Source: DATDCV01 sp036524155 (GTDB lineage: Bacteria; Verrucomicrobiota; Verrucomicrobiia; Limisphaerales; UBA8199). Taken from it: 6,684 nucleotides of DNA. Positions 1-5,484 of the stretch are shown piece by piece. The position numbers and the translations under genes were made by a program. The stretch covers positions 1 to 6,684 of the forward strand of contig DATDCV010000011.1 of assembly GCA_036524155.1 (NCBI GenBank), written 5' to 3'. The notes under the pieces are model-generated. The model was not told where the DNA came from and searched no databases. It saw only the letters and a program-made list of their open reading frames with translations. Positions within the stretch are counted from its first letter, which is position 1. Each line of letters begins with the position of its first letter.

Positions 1-543
1 CTGCCGCAGATTTTGCGGCACAACGCGCGGTTCGATCTGACCAAGCTGAACTGGCTTAACGGAGAGTACGTCCGAGAGATGAATGACCAGCGCTTCTACG
101 AACTCTCCATTCACGCGCTCTCCCGGGCTGGTCTTGACACGAACCGTTTCCCGGTCGCCTACGTAAAGGCCGCGCTGGACACGTGCAAGGGCAAGTTCAA
201 GCTGTTTGGCGAGCTGCCGGCCTACGCGGGTTTCTACTTCAAAGATGAGGTCGTGTATGACCCCGAGGCGGCGAAAAAGGATTTCATCCCCGAGAACAAG
301 CCGCGGCTGCTGAAGCTGCGGGAGGTCTTTGCCCAACTCGAGCCCTTCGAACCCGACCCCATTGGCAACGCCCTGAAAACCGCCGCACAGGAGCTGGGGG
401 TGAAGGCCGGTGTGCTCGTGCATCCGACCCGGCTTGCCTGTTGCGGGGCAACTGCCGGGCCGAGCCTTTATCATCTGCTCGCGATTCTGGGGAAAGAGAA
501 AGCGCTCCGCAGAATGGACCGGGCGATCGAATTGATGGCGTGA
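1..543 (+). CDS. gltX: Glutamyl-tRNA synthetase, C-terminal part (5' truncated by window edge)
   Basis: The reading frame is open from base 1 and ends at TGA 541-543, giving 180 residues. The enzyme attaches glutamate to tRNA(Glu) in the cytoplasm, using ATP. What is visible is the end of the catalytic/stem-contact region and the helical anticodon-binding domain. FDLTKLNWLNG (fragment residues 11-21) is the conserved block just after the KMSKS region. ELPAYAGFYF (71-80) and LGKEKAL (163-169) are typical of the C-terminal domain of this family. Bacterial GltX is usually about 470-520 residues, so roughly 300-330 residues, including the HIGH and KMSKS ATP-binding motifs, lie upstream of the window. 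Those motifs are therefore not confirmed here. The gene is convergent with purE. No clear T-tract terminator follows the stop; the palindromic element at 574-678 begins 30 nt later. The family call is secure. Whether the enzyme also charges tRNA(Gln) cannot be read from this part. Confidence 0.95.
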   Translation: MPQILRHNARFDLTKLNWLNGEYVREMNDQRFYELSIHALSRAGLDTNRFPVAYVKAALDTCKGKFKLFGELPAYAGFYFKDEVVYDPEAAKKDFIPENKPRLLKLREVFAQLEPFEPDPIGNALKTAAQELGVKAGVLVHPTRLACCGATAGPSLYHLLAILGKEKALRRMDRAIELMA

Positions 544-573
544 GATCCTGGCGCAGGAGTGGAGTTTCTGAGT

Positions 574-678
574 CGGCGCGCGGACTTCAGTCCGCAGCAA
601 TGCCCGACAGACTGCTGCGTGTGGAATCACAAGGTACCCTGTCAGCGGAGGTAGCTGCGGACTGAAGTCCGCGCGCCG
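574..678. repeat. 105-bp inverted-repeat element with perfect 25-bp arms
   Basis: Bases 574-598 and 654-678 are exact reverse complements over 25 bp; pairing fails on both sides of each arm (573/679 and 599/653). Each arm also contains its own near-perfect palindrome, GCGGACTTCAGTCCGC at 580-595 and its complement in the right arm. The element can therefore fold either as one long stem or as two separate hairpins. The 55-nt centre has a further short pairing, GACAG (606-610) with CTGTC (639-643). It has no coding potential that I trust. It sits between the 3' ends of two convergent genes, a common location for REP/BIME-like or MITE-like repeats. It could stop transcription from either side, but no T-run follows, so that role is inference. 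No obvious target-site duplication is visible. Confidence 0.85.
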
Positions 679-719
679 GCAGTGGCTGGCTCAGACCGGC
701 TGCTGCACCTCACAAAAGC

Positions 720-738
720 GTCCGCACCGAAGTGCGCC
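720..738 (-). terminator. Possible intrinsic terminator of purE (UUCG hairpin plus T-run)
   Basis: Read on the minus strand, bases 736-723 give CGCAC-TTCG-GTGCG, a 5-bp stem closed by C-G around a UUCG tetraloop, one of the most stable RNA loops known. Four bases later comes TTTT (in GACGCTTTTGTG). The hairpin lies about 37 nt past the purE stop codon. The stem is short and the T-run has only four T, so the terminator call is tentative. The fold itself is directly visible. Confidence 0.4.
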
Positions 739-772
739 GAGTGCCAACACAAGAATTACTACGCCTTTGGAG

Positions 773-1279
773 CTACCGCCCGAGGTTGCGGTTCTTGGCG
801 CGGGATTCCGCCCCGAGACGCGCTTTGAACGCCAGATACTTTTCCTGCAAGGACGGGTGGCCCACTGCGAGGATTTGCACCGCCAGCAAGCCCGCGTTGC
901 GCGCGCCGCCGACGGCGACAGTCGCAACCGGCACACCGCCCGGCATTTGGACAATTGAAAGAAGCGCATCCAGGCCATCGAGGAACTTTCCAGCAATCGG
1001 CACGCCGATGACCGGCAATGGCGTAAAAGCCGCGGTTACGCCCGGCAAATGAGCGGCCCCGCCGGCGCCAGCTATGATCACGCCCAAGCCCCGCCGATGA
1101 GCGCCGGTGGCGTAGCGCGACAGGTCCTGCGGTGTCCGATGGGCCGAGATCACCCGCACGTCACAGGTGATACCGAATTCAGCGCAGGCCTCTGCCGCCG
1201 CCTTCATCGTCGGCCAATCTGAGTCGCTGCCCATCAAAATGCCGACCTGCGGCTGTGCCTCTGATTTCTTTGGTTTCAT
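773..1279 (-). CDS. purE: N5-carboxyaminoimidazole ribonucleotide mutase (PurE, class I)
   Basis: This 168-residue cytoplasmic enzyme of de novo purine synthesis moves the carboxyl group of N5-CAIR to give CAIR, after PurK has made N5-CAIR. PurE landmarks appear in order: MGSDSDWPTM near residues 16-25, which binds the substrate phosphate; SAHRTP at 45-50 with the catalytic His47; AGAGGAAHLPG at 70-80; and VQMPGGVPVATVAVGG at 110-125, followed by ARNAGLLA. The length matches the usual 160-175. The SAHRTP and GAAHLPG pattern is that of class I enzymes, which normally need PurK; no purK is in the window. The ATG at 1279 is chosen because it precedes a short charged tail and the first beta strand (QVGILMGS). 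No strong ribosome-binding site is seen upstream of it. The segment after VAVGG looks about two residues shorter than in E. coli PurE, which I take as normal family variation. The gene is convergent with gltX and divergent from the transporter gene. Confidence 0.97.
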   Translation of the reverse strand: MKPKKSEAQPQVGILMGSDSDWPTMKAAAEACAEFGITCDVRVISAHRTPQDLSRYATGAHRRGLGVIIAGAGGAAHLPGVTAAFTPLPVIGVPIAGKFLDGLDALLSIVQMPGGVPVATVAVGGARNAGLLAVQILAVGHPSLQEKYLAFKARLGAESRAKNRNLGR

Positions 1280-1350
1280 AGCCAGGAAATTTGTCCGGTA
1301 GCTTCATGTCGCTTCTGGTTTCCCGCAAGGCCAAACTTCGGTTCGATTCG

Positions 1351-1379
1351 TTGGCGCTCACAACGATTCACGGTACATT
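1351..1379 (+). promoter_or_regulatory. Candidate sigma70-type promoter of the MFS transporter gene
   Basis: TTGGCG (1351-1356) and TACATT (1374-1379) are separated by exactly 17 nt, and each matches the TTGACA/TATAAT consensus at 4 of 6 positions. The -10 box ends only 8 nt before the ATG at 1388, so transcription would start at or within a few bases of the start codon. No Shine-Dalgarno-like sequence is present in that interval. If the promoter is real, the message would be leaderless or nearly so. The 108-bp space 1280-1387 must also hold the purE promoter on the other strand, for which I found no convincing pair of boxes. Confidence 0.35.
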
Positions 1380-1387
1380 GCTGCCGC

Positions 1388-2611
1388 ATGAAGCGACTGG
1401 CCACCGCGGCAGAGTTCCTGGCACTTAAGCGCAACACCTCGATGTTGCTCGTCGCGCTGGTTCTGGCGGGCACGGGTGAGCGGTTGTGGCTGGGCTTTGC
1501 GCCAAAATATCTGCAAGTGCTTGGCGCAGGAATCATCGTCATCGGTCTCTTTGACGCCCTGCAAACCCTGCTCGGCGCTCTTTATGCCTATCCCGGCGGA
1601 TGGCTGACGGACCGTTGGGGCCAACGGCGGTCGCTGATGCTCTTCAGCGCGTTGTCCCTGGCGGGCTACGGGCTCGTCTTTTTCTGGCGGCATTGGCTGG
1701 CGTTGATCATCGGCAGTTTTCTCTTTCTGGCGTGGAGTGCGCTGTCGCTGCCGACCACGTTCGCTGTCGTGGCCACCTCATTGAAAGCCAGCCAGCACAC
1801 GATGGGCATCGGCGTGCAGTCGATGGTGCGCCGGGTGCCGATGATGCTCGGCCCGCTGGCTGGAGGCTGGTTGATCGATCGTTTTGGCTGGCAACAAGGG
1901 GTGCAGTACGCCCTGCTCTGCTGTATCGCGCTAACGCTCCTCACCATGGTCTTTCAAAGGGTCATGATTGATCCCGCGGAGCTGGCCCGCAACTCCCAGA
2001 CCACCGACAGCGGTATCGGGTTCCTGGGGGTGGTGCGCTCCTTTTCGCCGCAACTTCGCGAATTGCTGGTCAGCGACGTCCTGATTCGCTTTTGCGAGCG
2101 CATTCCCTATGCCTGGGTGATTGTGTGGGCAATCAACTATGGCGGGATCACCGCCAGGCAGTTCGGGGTCTTGGTCACGTTCGAAATGGTCACGGCGATG
2201 CTCTGTTATATCCCCGTGGCTCACCTGGCCGACAAGTATGGCCGCCGCCCGTTCTTGCTCGTCACGTTCGTCTTTTTCACCCTCTTTCCGATCACGCTCA
2301 TCTGGGCCCGGAGTTTCGAGTGGCTGGCGCTGGCATTCGTGGTGAGGGGCTTGAAGGAATTCGGCGAGCCTTCGCGAAAGGCCTTGATCATCGGCGAGGG
2401 CAAGGCCGAGTTGCGGGCGCGCACTTTCGGGGCGTATTATCTCATCCGGGATTGTGTGGTGACAACAGGCTCGTTCCTCGGTGCGTGGCTGTGGGCTCTT
2501 GGTCCCCAGGCAAACTTCGTGGGCGCGGCCATCTGCGGCGCGCTGGGCACGGCATGGTTCTGGCGGTTTGTGTTCCGCCAGACCGCAAACGCGCAACTCG
2601 AAACCAGGTGA
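1388..2611 (+). CDS. Major facilitator superfamily (MFS) transporter, substrate unknown
   Basis: This 407-residue, very hydrophobic protein has the length and layout of a 12-helix MFS permease, a secondary transporter of the cytoplasmic membrane. MFS motif A appears in both halves: GGWLTDRWGQRR (about residues 70-81), in the loop between helices 2 and 3, and HLADKYGRR (279-287) at the matching place in the second half. A further copy-like stretch, GGWLIDRFGW (159-168), follows a central helix with GPLAGG. A hydrophilic stretch at about 190-225 fits the usual loop between helices 6 and 7. The charged segment RGLKEFGEPSRKALI (320-334) would lie in or beside a membrane helix of the second half and may help bind substrate, which is inference. 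The neighbours do not reveal a substrate. The ATG at 1388 is the first in frame before helix 1 (MLLVALVLAG) and has no clear ribosome-binding site. The gene is divergent from purE; a spacer with repeat hairpins follows it. Confidence 0.9.
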   Translation: MKRLATAAEFLALKRNTSMLLVALVLAGTGERLWLGFAPKYLQVLGAGIIVIGLFDALQTLLGALYAYPGGWLTDRWGQRRSLMLFSALSLAGYGLVFFWRHWLALIIGSFLFLAWSALSLPTTFAVVATSLKASQHTMGIGVQSMVRRVPMMLGPLAGGWLIDRFGWQQGVQYALLCCIALTLLTMVFQRVMIDPAELARNSQTTDSGIGFLGVVRSFSPQLRELLVSDVLIRFCERIPYAWVIVWAINYGGITARQFGVLVTFEMVTAMLCYIPVAHLADKYGRRPFLLVTFVFFTLFPITLIWARSFEWLALAFVVRGLKEFGEPSRKALIIGEGKAELRARTFGAYYLIRDCVVTTGSFLGAWLWALGPQANFVGAAICGALGTAWFWRFVFRQTANAQLETR

Positions 2612-2658
2612 CATAAAGAAGCAATTCTTAGTGCGATTTCCTTTTGGCAACCCGGGGT

Positions 2659-2681
2659 AGGACAGGCATTTTGCCTGTCCT
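2659..2681. repeat. Hairpin 1 with CAGGCA/TGCCTG core
   Basis: AGGACAGGCA (2659-2668) pairs perfectly with TGCCTGTCCT (2672-2681) around a three-base TTT loop, a 10-bp stem. It lies 48 nt past the transporter stop codon. It could act as a transcription terminator for that gene, but the following TTGATCCGTCTTCTC is only loosely T-rich. The same core recurs in the hairpin at 2707-2723, which points to an interspersed palindromic repeat rather than a simple terminator. Confidence 0.7.
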
Positions 2682-2706
2682 TGATCCGTCTTCTCAGGGA
2701 ACCGAA

Positions 2707-2723
2707 ACAGGCAGGATGCCTGT
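2707..2723. repeat. Hairpin 2 with the same CAGGCA/TGCCTG core
   Basis: ACAGGCA (2707-2713) pairs with TGCCTGT (2717-2723) around a GGA loop, a 7-bp stem. It shares the stem core of hairpin 1, which ends 25 nt upstream. Two related hairpins in tandem in one 156-bp spacer resemble REP/BIME-type repeats. The pair lies upstream of the start chosen for the secretion gene, and reading through it would give a Cys- and Arg-rich leader unlike the protein family. Confidence 0.65.
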
Positions 2724-2767
2724 GCTGCGCGCGTGAGCTTCGGGCGTGGGACCTGTCAAACTGGGAA

Positions 2768-4069
2768 ATGACCAGTTACGGCTACACAGCCATTGATGCT
2801 CACGGCGTGGAATCGAGAGGCACGCTGGAGGTGCTGGATCAATCGGAGGCGTTGCGGCGAATCAAAGAAATGGGGCTCTTCCCCACCAGGCTCGTCGAGT
2901 CCGCCCCCGGCAATTCAGGTTGCCCAGCGAGGCGGCCGATGGTGGACGCCACTTCGAAGGCCGCGCGACACCGACCCCGGCTGTTTGGAGGGGCAAGAAC
3001 CAAAGTCGGACCGGCACACCTGACAGTCTTTACGCGACAGCTAGCGACCCTGATTGAGGCGGGCATGCCCTTGTTGCGGAGCCTGCGTGTGCTGCACGAC
3101 CAGGAGGAAGACGGTCGCTTGAAGACGGTGATCGCCGATCTATTCTCGTCCGTTGAGAATGGAAACCCGCTCAGTGATGCCATGGCGTATTATCCGAAGG
3201 TCTTCAACCGATTGTACCTCAACCTGGTTCGCGCCGGCGAGTTGGGGGGCGCCCTGGAGGTTACCCTGGCACGCCTGGCCGACTTCATGGAAAAGTCCCG
3301 GAAGATTCTCGGCAAAATCAAGGCCGCCATGTTTTACCCCTGCACGGTGATCATTGTGTCCGTCGCCGTCCTGGGATTGCTGATGGGGTTCATCGTGCCG
3401 AGGTTCAAGCAGGTTTTCGAGGGTCTGATGAACGGCGCGCCGCTGCCCTCATTCACGCTTTTTATTTTCGGAATCAGTGAGAGCCTGAAACACCACGGGT
3501 TGGCGATCGGTTTGGTGGCAATTTCACTGGTTGTGTTGGGTTGGCTTGGGCTCCGCACCCTTTGGGGCCGAATTCTTGCCGACCGGCTTAAACTCGCACT
3601 GCCTGTTTTTGGGTCCTTGTTTCGTAAAGCAGCCATCTCCCGGTTCGCGCGGACCCTGGGGACCCTCCTGGGCAACGGGGTGCCTATCCTGCAGGCACTG
3701 ACGATTGTGGGTGAGACCAGCGGCAACGTCGTCGTCGCCCGGGTTATTTCCCGGTTGCACGACAATGTGAAACAAGGAGACCCCCTGGCCCCTACCCTCA
3801 AAAGTTCCTTCGTTTTCCCGGGAATGGTCGCCGGCATGGTCGATGTCGGGGAACAAACCGGGGCACTGCCCGAGATGCTCCTGAAGGTCGCGAATGTCTA
3901 TGATGATGAGGTGGACAATGCGGCGACCGCGCTGACCTCGCTGCTGGAGCCGATCATGATTCTGTTTCTGGCGGTAATCGTCGGCGGCATCGTGGTGGCA
4001 ATGTTCCTGCCGCTGATTTACCTGTACGGGTCGGGCATTCCCGGGACAGCAGACCACGCCACGGAATAG
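2768..4069 (+). CDS. GspF/PilC-family inner-membrane platform protein of type II secretion or type IV pilus
   Basis: This 433-residue integral membrane protein belongs to the family that forms the cytoplasmic-membrane platform on which pseudopilin or pilin subunits are assembled, working with a GspE/PilB ATPase. The start MTSYGYTAID is the classic N-terminal beta strand of the family. A 29-residue in-frame extension from TTG 2681 would cross the repeat hairpins, so ATG 2768 is preferred. After a Pro/Arg-rich linker (about 46-80) come two T2SSF domains. The first begins FTRQLATLIEAGMPLLRSL (88-106) and contains GELGGAL. The second begins at about 290 and contains ARTLGTLLGNGVPILQAL (294-311) and VGEQTGALPEM (360-370). 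Membrane segments are at about 189-210, 243-262 and 396-418, the last in the conserved EPIMILFLAVIVGGIVVAMF stretch. Family and length fit well. No ATPase, pilin or secretin gene is nearby, so secretion versus pilus use cannot be decided. Confidence 0.93.
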   Translation: MTSYGYTAIDAHGVESRGTLEVLDQSEALRRIKEMGLFPTRLVESAPGNSGCPARRPMVDATSKAARHRPRLFGGARTKVGPAHLTVFTRQLATLIEAGMPLLRSLRVLHDQEEDGRLKTVIADLFSSVENGNPLSDAMAYYPKVFNRLYLNLVRAGELGGALEVTLARLADFMEKSRKILGKIKAAMFYPCTVIIVSVAVLGLLMGFIVPRFKQVFEGLMNGAPLPSFTLFIFGISESLKHHGLAIGLVAISLVVLGWLGLRTLWGRILADRLKLALPVFGSLFRKAAISRFARTLGTLLGNGVPILQALTIVGETSGNVVVARVISRLHDNVKQGDPLAPTLKSSFVFPGMVAGMVDVGEQTGALPEMLLKVANVYDDEVDNAATALTSLLEPIMILFLAVIVGGIVVAMFLPLIYLYGSGIPGTADHATE

Positions 4070-4189
4070 AAAGGACCGGACTGCCAAAAGCGAGAGCACT
4101 AATCGGGGCTATCCTGTCTACCCCCGGTACGCAGCCGGACCCCACATTTCCCACTTTGAATTCCGGCCGGGCGACCGTAGCCTGAGGCC

Positions 4190-4957
4190 ATGTTTCGTCC
4201 CTGCATCGACTTGCATGAGGGAAAGGTCAAACAAGTCGTCGGTGGCACACTTGAGCAAGGTCCCGGCAAGCTGCAGACCAATTTTATTTCGGACCACCCG
4301 GCGGCGTGGTTCGCGGAACTTTACCGGCGGGATGGCTTGAAAGGCGGGCATGTCGTTATGCTGGGACCCGGCAACGAGGCAGCCGCGCGGGCGGCCCTCG
4401 GGGCGTACCCCGGGGGCATGCAGGTCGGGGGCGGAATCAACGCGGATACCGCTCAAAGTTGGCTGGACGCCGGGGCTTCGCATGTAATCGTCACCTCGTG
4501 GATTTTCCAGGATGGCAAACTTGACTGGGAGCGGCTTGCCAGTCTGGTCTCGAACATCGGGAAAGGGCGGTTGGTCCTGGACTTGAGCTGCCGCCGGCGG
4601 GATGGTGATTACTGGGTAGTGACTGATCGGTTCAAGACGTTCACCGGCACGCGTCTCAGCCGTAATACTCTGGAGCAACTCGCCAACTGGTGTGCGGAGT
4701 TTCTAATCCACGCTGTCGATGTGGAGGGATTGTGCCAGGGTGTTGACCAGCCCCTCGTGCGCCAACTGGCTGAATGGGCTCCGCTCCCGACAACCTACGC
4801 GGGCGGCGCCAAGTCTCTGGAGGATCTGGAGACCGTCACACGCATCGGCGGTGGGAAGATCGATCTAACAATTGGCTCCGCTTTGGACATTTTCGGCGGC
4901 AAAGGCGTCCGTTATCAGGACGCGGTTGCCTTTAACCAGCGGTTCTTTTCCCCATGA
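4190..4957 (+). CDS. hisA: Eukaryotic-type HisA: phosphoribosylformimino-AICAR-phosphate isomerase
   Basis: This 255-residue TIM-barrel enzyme performs the fourth step of histidine synthesis, the Amadori isomerisation of ProFAR to PRFAR, in the cytoplasm. The sequence resembles yeast HIS6 and plant HISN3 rather than common bacterial HisA. Shared landmarks are CIDLHEGKVKQVVGGTL at the N terminus, KTNF/QTNF-like QTNFISDHP (29-37), VQVGGGI-like MQVGGGIN (77-84), VIVTSWIF (99-106), LVLDLSCR (128-135), EFLIHAVDVEGLC (170-182), TYAGGAKSLEDL (202-213) and DLTIGSALDIFGG (225-237). Likely catalytic acids are Asp7 and Asp131; phosphate is probably held by the GGGI, AGGAKS and GSALDIFGG loops. The ATG at 4190 lies just before strand 1, with GAGG only 2 nt upstream, so ribosome binding is unclear. 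It is the first gene of a tight group with the DUF2062 and M16 genes. No other his gene is present. The preceding 120-bp space shows no convincing promoter or terminator. Confidence 0.95.
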   Translation: MFRPCIDLHEGKVKQVVGGTLEQGPGKLQTNFISDHPAAWFAELYRRDGLKGGHVVMLGPGNEAAARAALGAYPGGMQVGGGINADTAQSWLDAGASHVIVTSWIFQDGKLDWERLASLVSNIGKGRLVLDLSCRRRDGDYWVVTDRFKTFTGTRLSRNTLEQLANWCAEFLIHAVDVEGLCQGVDQPLVRQLAEWAPLPTTYAGGAKSLEDLETVTRIGGGKIDLTIGSALDIFGGKGVRYQDAVAFNQRFFSP

Positions 4958-4964
4958 GAGTGCC

Positions 4965-5471
4965 ATGAGCATACGCCGATGGCTGCATGAACACTCGCTA
5001 AAACTGCTGGCGATTCGCGACACGCCCGAAGCGATCGCGGGGGGCGTCGCCATTGGCTTCTTTTTCGGCTTCATGCCGCTGTTCGGCATCAAGACCATTT
5101 CGGCGATTTTCCTGGCATGGCTAACCGGCAGCAACATTCTCGCCGCGGTCATCGCCGGGGCCCTGCACGATCTGATTTTGCCCCTCATGCCCGCCGTCTA
5201 CATGTGGCAATACGACATCGGCTACTGGCTGCTCAGCACTCCACACCATTGGCCTCCCCCCGTCTACAAGCTCCGCCTTGAAGGCCCCGCGTGGCACTTC
5301 TGGACCACATTCCTCTCGATTGGGAAACCGCTCATCCTGGGGGGCCTTGTTTTCTCGACCCCGGCTGCAGCGATCACCTTTTTTGTGTGTCGCGGGATCG
5401 TCGCCCGCCACCACCGGAAGAGGCAGGCGCAACAAATGGTCGTCCCGGAGCAGGAATCGAATCCCAGTTAG
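4965..5471 (+). CDS. DUF2062-family small membrane protein
   Basis: This 168-residue protein of unknown biochemical role matches the DUF2062 pattern. A short basic N-terminal region is followed by DTPEAIAGGVAIGFFFGFMPLFGIKT (about residues 19-44), the family's Gly/Phe-rich first membrane segment ending in the PLFG turn. Next come a second hydrophobic stretch (45-66) with the GSN motif, another at about 70-92, and a last one at 117-145 followed by a very basic tail (RHHRKR). Three or four membrane helices are likely. The ATG at 4965 is chosen because it places the family start MSIRRWLHEH correctly. A longer in-frame reading from 4872 would lie inside hisA and is not family-like. GAGAG lies upstream as a possible ribosome-binding site. 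The gene starts 7 nt after hisA and ends 13 nt before the peptidase gene, so co-transcription is likely. DUF2062 proteins often sit near envelope or glycosyltransferase genes, but nothing here fixes the function. Confidence 0.85.
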   Translation: MSIRRWLHEHSLKLLAIRDTPEAIAGGVAIGFFFGFMPLFGIKTISAIFLAWLTGSNILAAVIAGALHDLILPLMPAVYMWQYDIGYWLLSTPHHWPPPVYKLRLEGPAWHFWTTFLSIGKPLILGGLVFSTPAAAITFFVCRGIVARHHRKRQAQQMVVPEQESNPS

Positions 5472-5484
5472 AAGTGGCAAATTT

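Noticed and set aside
546..558. TCCTG-GCG-CAGGA hairpin just after gltX as a terminator
   Set aside because: The stem has only 5 bp and no T-run follows.
1931..2650. Long minus-strand open frame (239 residues) opposite the transporter
   Set aside because: It lies almost wholly antisense to a well-supported MFS gene. Its translation is rich in Pro, Arg, Asp and Glu with no recognisable domain, typical of an antisense shadow in GC-rich DNA.
2681..2767. Possible 29-residue N-terminal extension of the GspF/PilC protein starting at TTG
   Set aside because: It begins at the edge of hairpin 1 and crosses hairpin 2. The resulting Cys/Arg-rich leader is unlike the family, whose normal N terminus starts at ATG 2768.
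3524..4099. Minus-strand open frame opposite the GspF/PilC gene
   Set aside because: Its translation is rich in Gln, His, Arg and Gly, it is fully antisense to conserved T2SSF coding sequence, and it shows no domain.
4156..4183. TTGAAT and TAGCCT boxes, 16 nt apart, as a hisA promoter
   Set aside because: The -10 box matches consensus at only 3 of 6 positions and the spacing is off, so this is not distinguishable from chance.
4872..4964. Upstream in-frame start for the DUF2062 protein
   Set aside because: The extra 31 residues lie inside hisA in another frame and do not resemble the family; ATG 4965 gives the expected N terminus.
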